Positions 17,753-26,448 of a stretch of DNA of 64,000 bases are shown piece by piece. Under the pieces are notes generated by a model. The model searched no databases. It saw only the letters and a list, made by a program, of their open reading frames with translations, and was not told the origin of the DNA. The stretch spans positions 1 through 64,000 of the forward strand of contig NZ_OLKL01000007.1 of assembly GCF_900291015.1 (NCBI RefSeq). Reading direction: 5' to 3'. The translations under genes were made by a program, and so were the position numbers. Origin of the DNA: Pseudomonas persica (GTDB lineage Bacteria > Pseudomonadota > Gammaproteobacteria > Pseudomonadales > Pseudomonadaceae). Positions within the stretch are counted from its first letter, which is position 1. Each line of letters begins with the position of its first letter.

Positions 17753-18476
17753 TCGCCTTGTACTGCTGCCTGGCTGGGGCCTGGGTACTGCTTCGCTGGA
17801 GCCGCTGGCCGCCAGCCTGCGCGCCCAGGACGCCCGCCTGCAGGTAGAACTGATGCCCTTGCCGGAATTGGCCCACAGCGATGTGCAGGCGTGGGTCGAC
17901 CATCTCGACCGCAAGCTGCCGAGCGATGTCTGGCTGGGCGGCTGGTCCTTGGGCGGCATGCTCGCCAGTGCACTGGCGCACAAGCGCGGTGACCACTGTT
18001 GCGGCCTGTTGACCCTGGCGAGCAACCCCAGTTTTGTGGCCCGCGCGGACTGGCCGCATGGCATGGCCGAAGACACCTTCGGCACCTTCCTCGACGGCTG
18101 CCGCAGCCATACCCAGGTCACCCTCAAGCGCTTTCGCACTTTGTGCAGCGACGGCGCCCTGCAACCGCGTACCCTGCTGCGTCAACTGGGCATCGGCGTG
18201 CCGGACACCGACCCGCTGTACCTGGCCACCGGTCTCGAGGTACTGGCCAGGCTGGATACCCGTGAAGCCTTGCAGGCCTACGGCGGCCCGCAGTTGCACC
18301 TGTTCGCCGGCAGCGATGCGTTGGTACCGGCAGAGGCGGCAAAGGCACTGAGCGAGCTGCTGCCCGATGTGGAAGTGGGTCTGGTCGAAGAGAGTTCCCA
18401 CGCGTTTCTGCTGGAGTATCCGCAGGAGCTGGCGGCGGGCATCAAGAGTTTCCTGCATGAGAGTGGCGATGACTGA
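17745..18476 (+). CDS. bioH: Pimeloyl-ACP methyl ester carboxylesterase
   Basis: Alpha/beta hydrolase of 243 residues that frees pimeloyl-ACP from its methyl ester at the end of the BioC-BioH pathway. The N-terminal [10 protein letters not shown] forms the oxyanion strand. The nucleophile elbow is [10 protein letters not shown]. The acid lies in [13 protein letters not shown], and the histidine in [11 protein letters not shown]. The ATG overlaps the last codons of bioF by eight bases. Its own stop overlaps the start of bioC by eight bases. Having bioH inside the operon is typical of pseudomonads and unlike E. coli. Confidence 0.95.
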   Translation: MRNRLVLLPGWGLGTASLEPLAASLRAQDARLQVELMPLPELAHSDVQAWVDHLDRKLPSDVWLGGWSLGGMLASALAHKRGDHCCGLLTLASNPSFVARADWPHGMAEDTFGTFLDGCRSHTQVTLKRFRTLCSDGALQPRTLLRQLGIGVPDTDPLYLATGLEVLARLDTREALQAYGGPQLHLFAGSDALVPAEAAKALSELLPDVEVGLVEESSHAFLLEYPQELAAGIKSFLHESGDD

Positions 18477-19287
18477 CCTATCCCGTCCGACCCTGCCTGG
18501 TGCGTTGCCCGACAAGCGCCAGGTAGCGGCTTCGTTCTCCCGCGCGGCGGCCAGCTACGACAGCGTGGCTGCATTGCAGCGCGCCGTAGGTTTGAGCCTG
18601 CTGGAGCAGTTGCCGGCAGGCTTGCAGCCGTCGCGCTGGCTGGATCTGGGTAGCGGCACCGGCCATTTCAGCCGCATTCTGGCCGAGCGTTTCGCCCAGT
18701 CCAGCGGCGTTGCGGTGGATATCGCCGAAGGCATGCTGCGCCATGCCCGCAACGAGCAAAGTGGGGCGCATTACCACGTAGCCGGCGACGCCGAACGTTT
18801 GCCGCTGCGTGATGCCAGCGTCGACCTGGTGTTTACCAGCCTGGCCGTGCAGTGGTGCGACCAGTTCGCCTGCGTGCTGGCAGAAGCGCTGCGGGTGCTG
18901 CGCCCGGGCGGCGTGCTGGCTTTCAGCAGCCTGTGTGTGGGTACCCTCGATGAACTGCGCGCCAGTTGGCAGGCGGTGGATGGCCTGGTGCATGTGAACC
19001 GCTTCCGCCGTTTCGAGGACTATCAGCGTTTGTGCGCCGCCAGCGGCTTCGAACAGCTTGGGCTGCAGCGTTGCCCGCACGTGCTGCACTACCCGGATGT
19101 GCGTAGCCTGACCCACGAACTGAAGGCTCTGGGAGCACACAATCTGAACCCTGGCCGGCCTTCCGGGCTTACCGGCCGGGCGCGCATGCAGGGCCTGCTG
19201 CAGGCCTATGAGGCATTTCGCCAGCCCGAGGGGCTGCCAGCCACCTACCAGGTGGTCTATGGTGTGTTGCGCAAGCCACAGGCGTAA
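18469..19287 (+). CDS. bioC: Malonyl-ACP O-methyltransferase
   Basis: SAM-dependent methyltransferase of 272 residues that caps malonyl-ACP so the fatty-acid cycle can build pimelate. Motif I is [15 protein letters not shown] (about residues 50-64). Motif II-like residues are in [10 protein letters not shown]. The post-I region [20 protein letters not shown] and the later [12 protein letters not shown] are standard for the class. The N-terminal [16 protein letters not shown] is the BioC signature. The ATG at 18469 overlaps the bioH stop and agrees with the family start. A ten-base gap leads to bioD. Confidence 0.95.
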   Translation: MTDLSRPTLPGALPDKRQVAASFSRAAASYDSVAALQRAVGLSLLEQLPAGLQPSRWLDLGSGTGHFSRILAERFAQSSGVAVDIAEGMLRHARNEQSGAHYHVAGDAERLPLRDASVDLVFTSLAVQWCDQFACVLAEALRVLRPGGVLAFSSLCVGTLDELRASWQAVDGLVHVNRFRRFEDYQRLCAASGFEQLGLQRCPHVLHYPDVRSLTHELKALGAHNLNPGRPSGLTGRARMQGLLQAYEAFRQPEGLPATYQVVYGVLRKPQA

Positions 19288-19297
19288 GGGAGGCGAG

Positions 19298-19978
19298 ATG
19301 AGCCAGGCGTATTTCATTGCCGGTACCGATACCGATGTTGGCAAGACCACCATCGCTGCCGGGCTGTTGCATGCGGCACGGTCGCAGGGCATGAGCACGC
19401 TGGGGGCCAAGCCGGTGGCCTCCGGTTGCACGATGACGCCGAAAGGCTTGCGCAACAGCGACGCCCAGGCGCTGATCGATGAAAGCTCGATCAAGCTGCC
19501 CTACGAGCAGGTCAACCCGTTTGCCTTCGAGCCGGCCATCGCGCCGCACGTAGCGGCGCGCGAGGCGGGGGTGACGCTTGGCGTCTCGGAGCTGTTGGCG
19601 GCGATGCGCAATGTGCTGCAACAAAATGCCGACTTCACCCTGATCGAGGGGGCCGGAGGCTGGCGCGTGCCGTTGTCGGGGCAGGCCAACTTGTCCGACC
19701 TGGCAATTGCTCTGAAGTTGCCGGTGATTCTGGTCGTGGGGGTGCGCTTGGGTTGTATCAGCCATGCCTTGCTCAGCGCCGAAGCGATTGCCCGTGACGG
19801 GCTGCAGTTGGCAGGATGGGTGGCGAACATCATCGAGCCGCGTACTTCGCGCCTGGAAGAGAACCTGGCCAGCCTGGCCGAGCGTTTGCCGGCACCTTGC
19901 CTGGGGCGGGTGCCCAAGTTGAAGCAGGCCAGTGCCGATCTGGTGGCTGAGCATTTGCAGCTGGATCTGCTGGATTAG
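19298..19978 (+). CDS. bioD: ATP-dependent dethiobiotin synthetase
   Basis: Closes the ureido ring of dethiobiotin from DAPA, CO2 and ATP. The 226-residue protein has the P-loop AGTDTDVGKTT (residues 8-18). It also has GAKPVASGC, the DFTLIEGAGGWRVPLSG catalytic stretch and a WVANIIEP nucleotide-base pocket. The ATG has a strong GGGAGG site upstream. This is the last gene of the operon. A REP pair follows 15 bases after the stop. bioA is not in the window. Confidence 0.97.
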   Translation: MSQAYFIAGTDTDVGKTTIAAGLLHAARSQGMSTLGAKPVASGCTMTPKGLRNSDAQALIDESSIKLPYEQVNPFAFEPAIAPHVAAREAGVTLGVSELLAAMRNVLQQNADFTLIEGAGGWRVPLSGQANLSDLAIALKLPVILVVGVRLGCISHALLSAEAIARDGLQLAGWVANIIEPRTSRLEENLASLAERLPAPCLGRVPKLKQASADLVAEHLQLDLLD

Positions 19979-19993
19979 GTTGGTTGCAGGCTC

Positions 19994-20087
19994 GGCCTAT
20001 TCGCGGGTGAACCCGCTCCCACAGATACTGCACAACCCTCAATGCCTGTGGAGATCCTGTGAGAGCGGGTTTACCCGCGAATAGGCC
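19994..20087. repeat. REP pair, inverted
   Basis: REP copies at 19994-20024 and 20056-20087 in opposite orientation just after bioD. They probably mark the 3' end of the biotin transcript. Confidence 0.9.
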
Positions 20088-20209
20088 CACGCGGATATAC
20101 CCATGGACTATCAACTGGCACCAGGCCATTAGGGATTTAAACGGGCCTTTTCGCCCCTGGCCTGTTTTAATTGGGCCTGTTCGTCATCCAGCGTCAATGG
20201 AGTCCTGAC

Positions 20210-20506
20210 ATGGAAATCACCGGTAGCTCCGCCTATTACGCGGGCCTGAGCGCAATCCACACCGGCCAGAACCGCGTCGATCAGGCAGCCAGCCAGATCG
20301 CCAACACCAGCGCCGAACGTACCGCCACCAGCCAGTCCAGCGATTTTCAGGCCGAACGCCTGCGCGCGGTCGACCGCAGCCAGCAGATGGACCTGGCCAC
20401 CAGCACCGTGCAGATGGCCGTGGGCAAACTCGAAGTCGAGCTTGGCGCCAAGGTCGCCAAGGCATCCGACGAAATGCTCGGCCGGATCATCGATACCTAC
20501 GCCTGA
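20210..20506 (+). CDS. Small helical protein with flagellar-rod-like N-terminus
   Basis: A 98-residue protein with no signal peptide. The segment SAYYAGLSAIHTGQNRVDQA followed by ASQIANTS resembles the N-terminal helix of flagellar rod and hook proteins (GL..qq.rld..a.NiANts). The rest is predicted helical and charged, ending in a VQMAVGKLEVELGAKVAKAS stretch like the C-terminal helices of that family. The body between is missing, so it may be a minimal helper or an unrelated coiled coil. GGAG eight bases upstream supports the ATG chosen. It is monocistronic between two REP pairs, away from flagellar genes. Function unknown. Confidence 0.75.
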   Translation: MEITGSSAYYAGLSAIHTGQNRVDQAASQIANTSAERTATSQSSDFQAERLRAVDRSQQMDLATSTVQMAVGKLEVELGAKVAKASDEMLGRIIDTYA

Positions 20507-20543
20507 TCTCTGGCGTTTTCCTCCTATACCAACGCTCTCCACC

Positions 20544-20628
20544 GGTGGGAGCGGGTTTACCCGCGAATGCGTCAGCCCAGACAACACTGTTTTCCGGCTG
20601 GCCTCTTCGCGGGTAAACCCGCTCCCAC
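20544..20628. repeat. REP pair, inverted
   Basis: REP copies at 20544-20567 and 20600-20628. The remaining 170 bases before the acyl-CoA dehydrogenase gene hold its presumed promoter and an AGAGG ribosome site. Confidence 0.88.
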
Positions 20629-20796
20629 GGATGGCCGAGCCGTGTCTTGGCTGATTTGCCATTTTTCGTGGCGCAAATGGCACCATAGTCCATCCTTGAC
20701 ATAACGTGGAGCTAAACGTAAGTTTCAAACAACTGTTTGATCTGCTGCCGCCAAGCGCGGGTCACCTCCACAGAACTCACCTAGAGGTTCATCGCA

Positions 20797-22602
20797 ATGC
20801 CTGATTACAAAGCCCCCTTGCGTGATATCCGCTTCGTTCGCGACGAGCTGCTCGGCTATGAGGCGCACTATCAGAGCCTGCCGGGTTGCCAGGACGCCAC
20901 GCCCGACATGGTCGACGCGATCCTCGAAGAAGGCGCGAAGTTCTGTGAGCAGGTGCTGTCGCCGCTGAACCGTGTGGGTGACCAGGAAGGCTGCACCTGG
21001 AGCGAATCGGGTGTGAAGACCCCGACTGGTTTCAAAGAGGCCTACCAGCAGTTCGTCGAAGGCGGCTGGCCGAGCCTGGCGCATGACGTCGAGCACGGCG
21101 GCCAGGGCCTGCCGGAGTCGCTGGGCCTGGCCCTGAGCGAAATGGTCGGCGGTTCGAACTGGTCGTGGGGCATGTACCCGGGCCTGTCCCACGGTGCGAT
21201 GAACACCATCTCTGCGCACGGCACTGCCGAGCAGCAGCACACCTACCTGACCAAGCTGGTATCCGGCGAGTGGACCGGCACCATGTGCCTGACCGAGCCA
21301 CACTGTGGTACCGACCTGGGCATGCTGCGCACCAAGGCCGAGCCCCAGGCCGACGGCAGCTACAAGGTGTCGGGCACCAAGATCTTCATTTCGGCCGGTG
21401 AGCACGACATGGCCGCCAACATTGTCCATATCGTCCTGGCCCGCCTGCCGGATGCACCGGCCGGCACCAAGGGCATCTCGCTGTTCATCGTGCCGAAGTT
21501 CCTGCCCAACGCCGAAGGCGGTGTGGGCGAGCGCAACGGCGTGAGCTGCGGCTCGATCGAACACAAGATGGGTATCCACGGCAACGCCACCTGCGTGATG
21601 AACTTCGACGGCGCTACCGGTTATCTCATCGGCCCGGCCAACAAAGGCCTGAACTGCATGTTCACCTTCATGAACACCGCTCGCCTGGGCACCGCGCTGC
21701 AAGGCCTGGCCCACGCCGAGGTGGCCTTCCAGGGCGGCCTGAAGTATGCCCGTGAGCGCCTGCAGATGCGCTCCCTGACTGGCCCGAAAGCACCGGACAA
21801 GGCCGCTGACCCGATCATCGTCCACCCGGACGTGCGTCGCATGCTGCTGACCATGAAGGCCTTCGCCGAAGGCAACCGCGCGATGGTGTACTTCACTGCC
21901 AAGCAGGTGGACATCGTCAAGTACAGCCAGGATGAAGAAGAGCGCAAGAAGGCCGATGCCCTGCTGGCGTTCCTGACCCCGATCGCCAAGGCGTTCATGA
22001 CCGAAGTCGGCTTCGAAGCCGCCAACCATGGCGTGCAGATCTACGGCGGCCACGGCTTCATCGCCGAGTGGGGCATGGAGCAGAACGTGCGCGACAGCCG
22101 CATTTCCATGCTGTACGAAGGCACCACCGGCATCCAGGCCCTGGACCTGCTCGGCCGCAAGGTACTGATGACCCAGGGCGAAGCGCTGAAGGGCTTCACC
22201 AGGATCGTGCACAAGTTCTGCCAGGCGCAGGAAGGCAACGACGCGGTCAAAGAGTTCGTCGAACCGCTGGCGGCGTTGAACAAGGAGTGGGGCGAGCTGA
22301 CCATGAAAGTGGGCATGGCGGCCATGAAGGACCGTGAAGAAGTGGGTGCCGCCTCGGTCGATTACCTGATGTATTCCGGCTACGCCTGCCTGGCCTACTT
22401 CTGGGCCGACATCGCACGCCTGGCGGCCGAGAAACTGGCTGCCGGCACCAGCGAAGAAGCGTTCTACACCGCCAAGCTGCAGACCGCGCGCTTCTACTTC
22501 CAGCGCATTCTGCCGCGTACCCGTACCCATGTGGCGACCATGCTGTCGGGTGCCAACAACCTGATGGATATGGACGAAGAAAACTTCGGTCTGTCGTACT
22601 GA
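20797..22602 (+). CDS. Acyl-CoA dehydrogenase (about 600-residue DmdC-like class)
   Basis: FAD enzyme of 601 residues that should introduce a 2,3 double bond into an acyl-CoA. Visible signatures are [13 protein letters not shown] and [15 protein letters not shown] for FAD and substrate binding, then [20 protein letters not shown]. The C-terminal [15 protein letters not shown] and [17 protein letters not shown] follow, the latter with the usual catalytic-region glutamate. The extended length and N-terminus [14 protein letters not shown] place it with 3-methylmercaptopropionyl-CoA dehydrogenase-like enzymes. The true substrate is unknown. A close paralogue starts 1.7 kb downstream, beyond a diguanylate cyclase. 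A strong terminator follows. Confidence 0.92.
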   Translation: MPDYKAPLRDIRFVRDELLGYEAHYQSLPGCQDATPDMVDAILEEGAKFCEQVLSPLNRVGDQEGCTWSESGVKTPTGFKEAYQQFVEGGWPSLAHDVEHGGQGLPESLGLALSEMVGGSNWSWGMYPGLSHGAMNTISAHGTAEQQHTYLTKLVSGEWTGTMCLTEPHCGTDLGMLRTKAEPQADGSYKVSGTKIFISAGEHDMAANIVHIVLARLPDAPAGTKGISLFIVPKFLPNAEGGVGERNGVSCGSIEHKMGIHGNATCVMNFDGATGYLIGPANKGLNCMFTFMNTARLGTALQGLAHAEVAFQGGLKYARERLQMRSLTGPKAPDKAADPIIVHPDVRRMLLTMKAFAEGNRAMVYFTAKQVDIVKYSQDEEERKKADALLAFLTPIAKAFMTEVGFEAANHGVQIYGGHGFIAEWGMEQNVRDSRISMLYEGTTGIQALDLLGRKVLMTQGEALKGFTRIVHKFCQAQEGNDAVKEFVEPLAALNKEWGELTMKVGMAAMKDREEVGAASVDYLMYSGYACLAYFWADIARLAAEKLAAGTSEEAFYTAKLQTARFYFQRILPRTRTHVATMLSGANNLMDMDEENFGLSY

Positions 22603-22620
22603 TCCTACCGCTGTAAGCGG

Positions 22621-22656
22621 AACCCGCCTGCCTTCACCGGCAGGCGGGTTTTTTGC
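22621..22656 (+). terminator. Rho-independent terminator
   Basis: AACCCGCCTGCC-TTCACC-GGCAGGCGGGTT is a perfect 12-bp stem followed by TTTT, 18 bases after the acyl-CoA dehydrogenase stop. Confidence 0.95.
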
Positions 22657-22694
22657 ATTTTGGGGCCAGGCGCAATTCCCGTGTTTTACCCGAT

Positions 22695-22782
22695 CCCTGT
22701 GGGAGCGGGTTTACCCGCGAAGAATGCGACGCGGTATATGGCACCGGCTTCGCCGGTATTCGCGGGTAAACCCGCTCCCACA
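22695..22782. repeat. REP pair, inverted
   Basis: REP copies at about 22695-22723 and 22755-22782. Together with the terminator these account for most of the 300-base gap before the diguanylate cyclase gene. Confidence 0.9.
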
Positions 22783-22902
22783 CCGATCGCGTGCAAGGCG
22801 GAATTTCGTGTTCACTTCAACCGCAAATTCAACTGTTCATGTGCACTGCCGATGAAGTAAGGGCACAATGCCACTATTGATCTGCCGGGTTGGAGATTAC
22901 CC

Positions 22903-24186
22903 TTGTTTCGTCTTAACGCTGTTCGCGCAAGCCACTTCCTGCCGTCGCTGTTCTTGTTGCTGGCAGGGCTCGCCGCAGCCTATGTGAGAGACCTCAGTGT
23001 CTTTTTCACTTCGCTGTTCAACGTCCTCCCCACTTTGGTCCTGTTGCTTGGCGGTGCCTACTGCGCGGTGTACCGTCGCCAGCGCGAGCTGTTCCTGATG
23101 CTCACGGTGTACATCGCCTACTACCTGCTCGACACCCAGACCGACTTCTACCGTGACCATGGTCGCGTGCGCGAGGACGCGGCGGTGATCTTCCACCTGG
23201 TGTGCCTGCTGCTGCCCGCCCTGTTCGGGCTGTATGGTGCCTGGCAGGAGCGCACCCATCTGCTGCAGGACCTGGTCGCCCGTGGCGCCGTGCTGTTTGC
23301 CGTCGGCAGCGTGGCGGTGGCCCTGGAGCAAAGCTACCCCGAGGCGTTGCTGACCTGGTTGGCGGAAATCCGCTGGCCAACCTTGCATGGCCAGTGGATG
23401 AGCCTGATCCAGATGGTCTACCCGCTGTTCCTCGGCGTGTTCATCCTGCTGGTGGTGCAATATCTGCGCGCGCCACGGCCGTTGCACGCTGCGCAGGTGA
23501 CGGGCTTGCTGGGCATCTTCTGGATGCTGCCGCAAACCTTCATCCTGCCGTTCACCCTGAACATCATGTGCAGCCAGGTAATGCTGATGATCGCCGCGGC
23601 GGTGGCGCACGAGGCCTACCAGATGGCCTTCCGCGACGAACTGACCGGCCTGCCGGGGCGCCGTGCGCTGAACGAGCGCATGCAGCGCCTGGGGCGCAAC
23701 TATGTGATCGCCATGACCGATGTCGACCACTTCAAGAAATTCAACGACACCCACGGCCACGACGTCGGCGACCAAGTGCTGCGGCTGGTCGCCAGCCGCC
23801 TGTCCAAGGTTACCGGCGGTGGCCGGGCCTACCGTTATGGTGGCGAAGAGTTCGCCCTGGTTTTCGCCGGCAAGAGCGCCGAGGAATGCGTACCGCATGT
23901 GGAGGCCGTGCGCGAAGTGATCGCCAACTACGTGATGCACCTGCGTGACCAGCACAACCGCCCGCAGGACGATACCGCCGGGCGCCAGCGGCGGGCGGGC
24001 AGCAGTGCCGGCACGGTGTCGGTCACCATCAGCATCGGCGTGGCCGAGCGCCAGGCCGATCATCGTAACCCCGAGGCCGTGTTGAAATCCGCCGACCAGG
24101 CGCTGTACAGCGCCAAGGGCGCGGGGCGCAATTGTGTCATGGTGCATGGGCAACAATCGCAGCGTGGGGCAGTGCGCACGGCGTGA
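22903..24186 (+). CDS. Membrane diguanylate cyclase (GGDEF)
   Basis: A 427-residue c-di-GMP synthase. About six or seven hydrophobic helices fill residues 10-235. They are followed by the cyclase domain, beginning FRDELTGLPGRRALNERMQ. The active site is YRYGGEEFALVF (GGEEF). Metal-binding D is in MTDVDHFKKFNDTHGH. The closing segment is ADQALYSAKGAGRNCVMVHG. The canonical RxxD inhibitory site is not obvious just before GGEEF. The start is TTG with GGAG at good spacing; no upstream ATG fits. It lies between two paralogous acyl-CoA dehydrogenase genes but behind a terminator, so co-transcription with the first is unlikely. Confidence 0.92.
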   Translation: MFRLNAVRASHFLPSLFLLLAGLAAAYVRDLSVFFTSLFNVLPTLVLLLGGAYCAVYRRQRELFLMLTVYIAYYLLDTQTDFYRDHGRVREDAAVIFHLVCLLLPALFGLYGAWQERTHLLQDLVARGAVLFAVGSVAVALEQSYPEALLTWLAEIRWPTLHGQWMSLIQMVYPLFLGVFILLVVQYLRAPRPLHAAQVTGLLGIFWMLPQTFILPFTLNIMCSQVMLMIAAAVAHEAYQMAFRDELTGLPGRRALNERMQRLGRNYVIAMTDVDHFKKFNDTHGHDVGDQVLRLVASRLSKVTGGGRAYRYGGEEFALVFAGKSAEECVPHVEAVREVIANYVMHLRDQHNRPQDDTAGRQRRAGSSAGTVSVTISIGVAERQADHRNPEAVLKSADQALYSAKGAGRNCVMVHGQQSQRGAVRTA

Positions 24187-24309
24187 CCGTAATTGACTAT
24201 TCAGTCTAGTGATGACCCTATGTCTCGTAAAAGTTGTTCGGTTACACTGCCTGTAACCCAGTGTCGCGGTTCCCCGAGACCGCCCCGACCCGACTAGCGA
24301 GAGGTTGTC

Positions 24310-26088
24310 ATGGCTGAATATAAAGCGCCCCTGCGCGACATGCGCTTCGTACTGAATGAAGTCTTCAACGTGGCCGAGCAGTGGGCGCAGTTGCCCGCGC
24401 TGGCCGAGGTTGTCGATGCCGACACGGCCATGGCGGTGCTGGAAGAGGCTGGCAAGGTCACAGCCAAATCCATTGCGCCGCTCAGTCGCGCCGCGGATGA
24501 AGAGGGCTGCCACTGGGACAATGGCGCAGTGCGCACACCGGCCGGTTTCAGCGAGGCCTACGACACCTACGCCGAAGGCGGTTGGGTGGGCGTGGGCGGC
24601 GACCCGCTGTTCGGCGGCATGGGCATGCCCAAGGTCATCTCGGCCCAGGTCGAGGAAATGGTCAACGCCTCCAGCCTGTCCTTCGGCCTGTATCCGATGC
24701 TGACTGCCGGCGCCTGCCTGTCGATCAATGCTCACGCCAGTGAAGCGCTGAAGGAAAAATACCTGCCCAACATGTACGCCGGCGTGTGGGCCGGCTCCAT
24801 GTGCCTGACCGAGCCGCACGCCGGTACCGACCTGGGTATCATCCGCACCAAGGCCGAGCCCCAGGCCGACGGCAGCTACAAGGTCAGCGGCACCAAGATC
24901 TTCATCACCGGTGGCGAGCACGACCTGACCGAGAACATCATCCACCTGGTGCTGGCGAAGCTGCCTGACGCACCGGCAGGGCCGAAAGGCATTTCGCTGT
25001 TCCTGGTGCCGAAGTTCCTGGTTAACGAAGATGGCAGCCTGGGTGCACGCAACCCGGCCACCTGTGGCTCGATCGAGCACAAGATGGGTATCCAGGCTTC
25101 GGCCACTTGCGTGATGAATTTCGACGAAGCGGTCGGCTACATCGTCGGGGAGCCGAACAAGGGCCTGGCGGCCATGTTCACCATGATGAACTACGAGCGC
25201 CTGGGTGTTGGTATCCAGGGTCTGGCCTCGGCCGAGCGTTCTTACCAGAACGCCGTGGAGTACGCCCGCGACCGCCTGCAGAGCCGCGCCCCGACCGGGC
25301 CGCAAGCCAAGGACAAGGCGGCCGACCCGATCATCGTCCATCCGGACGTGCGCCGCATGCTGCTGACCATGAAGGCGCTGATCGAGGGTGGCCGTGCCTT
25401 CTCCAGCTACGTGGCCATGCAGCTGGACAGTGCCAAGTACAGCGAAGACGCCAGCGTGCGCAAGCGCAGCGAAGAGCTGGTGGCACTGCTGACGCCGGTG
25501 GCCAAGGCCTTCCTCACCGACCTGGGCCTGGAGTGCGCGGTGCACGGTCAGCAGGTGTTCGGCGGGCATGGCTACATCCGTGAATGGGGCCAGGAGCAAC
25601 TGGTGCGCGATGTGCGTATTACGCAGATCTACGAAGGCACCAACGGCATCCAGGCCCTCGACCTGATGGGGCGCAAGGTGGTGGCCAGTGGTGGGGCGTA
25701 CTACCGGCTGTTCTCCGACGAGATTCGCCAGTTCATTGCCAGCGCGGGTAGCGAGCTGGATGAATTTGCCAAGCCGTTGGGTACTTGTCTCGATCAACTC
25801 GACGGGCTGACCGAGTGGGTGCTGGAGCAGGCCAAGGGCAACCCGAATGAAATCGGCGCGGCGTCGGTCGAGTACCTGCATGCCTTTGGTTATGTCGCCT
25901 ATGCCTACATGTGGGCGTTGATGGCGCGGGCGGCCAAGGCGGGTGAGGGGGACGAGGCGTTCTACTCGGGCAAGCTGGGCACGGCGCGATTCTACTTTGC
26001 GCGGTTGCTGCCGCGGGTGGATTCGCTGGTCGCCTCGGTTAAGGCGGGGAGTGAGTCGCTGTATCTGCTGGATGCCGAGCAGTTCTGA
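24310..26088 (+). CDS. Acyl-CoA dehydrogenase (paralogue of the 20.8-kb gene)
   Basis: A 592-residue FAD acyl-CoA dehydrogenase of the same long DmdC-like class. It starts with nearly the same YKAPLRDMRFVLNE and shares CLTEPHAGTDLGI and [50 protein letters not shown] and IYEGTNGIQALDLMGRK are also present. A GAGAGG site precedes the ATG. The two enzymes differ mainly in the central substrate region, so they probably act on different acyl chains. Gene duplication around the diguanylate cyclase is an inference. rsmY begins about 210 bases after its stop. Confidence 0.92.
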   Translation: MAEYKAPLRDMRFVLNEVFNVAEQWAQLPALAEVVDADTAMAVLEEAGKVTAKSIAPLSRAADEEGCHWDNGAVRTPAGFSEAYDTYAEGGWVGVGGDPLFGGMGMPKVISAQVEEMVNASSLSFGLYPMLTAGACLSINAHASEALKEKYLPNMYAGVWAGSMCLTEPHAGTDLGIIRTKAEPQADGSYKVSGTKIFITGGEHDLTENIIHLVLAKLPDAPAGPKGISLFLVPKFLVNEDGSLGARNPATCGSIEHKMGIQASATCVMNFDEAVGYIVGEPNKGLAAMFTMMNYERLGVGIQGLASAERSYQNAVEYARDRLQSRAPTGPQAKDKAADPIIVHPDVRRMLLTMKALIEGGRAFSSYVAMQLDSAKYSEDASVRKRSEELVALLTPVAKAFLTDLGLECAVHGQQVFGGHGYIREWGQEQLVRDVRITQIYEGTNGIQALDLMGRKVVASGGAYYRLFSDEIRQFIASAGSELDEFAKPLGTCLDQLDGLTEWVLEQAKGNPNEIGAASVEYLHAFGYVAYAYMWALMARAAKAGEGDEAFYSGKLGTARFYFARLLPRVDSLVASVKAGSESLYLLDAEQF

Positions 26089-26153
26089 CGCTTTTGGGCT
26101 GCTGCGCAGCCCAATCCCCACCCCGACCTCGCTGGCCTCAAGCCATGCGCTAT

Positions 26154-26186
26154 CCCTGTGGGAGCTGGCTTGCCGGCGATCGGGCC
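26154..26186. repeat. Single REP variant
   Basis: A variant core GGGAGCTGGCTTGCCGGCGAT. A GGGCTGCTGCGCAGCCC palindrome lies upstream at 26096-26112. Only one copy is present, unlike most loci here. Confidence 0.75.
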
Positions 26187-26229
26187 GGTACAGGTGGCAG
26201 ATTTGCCAAATTCGGGAATGAATCCCCTT

Positions 26230-26247
26230 TGTAAGCCTTTTCCTACA
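26230..26247 (+). promoter_or_regulatory. GacA upstream activating sequence of rsmY
   Basis: TGTAAG-CCTTTT-CCTACA matches the 18-bp GacA box TGTAAG-N6-CTTACA in all but one arm base. It sits about 56 bases before the predicted rsmY start, the expected place. Confidence 0.88.
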
Positions 26248-26302
26248 CAACGTGGTGACTTTTCACCACTGTTCTCAGATTGGATCCACGGTTAATCTTT
26301 AC

Positions 26303-26435
26303 CACATGGACGTTGCGCAGGAAGCGCAAAGGACAGATCAAGGATGACGACGAAGGACGCCTGCCAGGATGGTGGGGCGATACGGATGTCACAGGGAAAC
26401 AGTCTGGGAAACCCCGCTTCGGCGGGGTTTTCTTT
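26303..26435 (+). ncRNA. rsmY: RsmY regulatory small RNA
   Basis: GacS/GacA-controlled RNA that sequesters RsmA/CsrA-type translational repressors. The roughly 130-base transcript contains nine GGA or GGGA motifs (26308, 26320, 26331, 26342, 26355, 26367, 26384, 26394 and 26406). One is in the loop of the perfect hairpin TTGCGC-AGGAA-GCGCAA at 26313-26329, the classic RsmA-binding arrangement. It ends in a strong Rho-independent terminator. A GacA box and a TTAATCTT -10-like element lie upstream. The exact 5' end is an estimate from -10 spacing and the usual RsmY length. Position between an acyl-CoA dehydrogenase and a convergent LysR gene agrees with my memory of P. putida. Confidence 0.9.
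26409..26435 (+). terminator. rsmY terminator
   Basis: AAACCCCGC-TTCG-GCGGGGTTT is a 9-bp perfect stem closed by a stable tetraloop, followed by TCTTT on the plus strand. Confidence 0.95.
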
Positions 26436-26448
26436 GTGCGTGTGTTTT

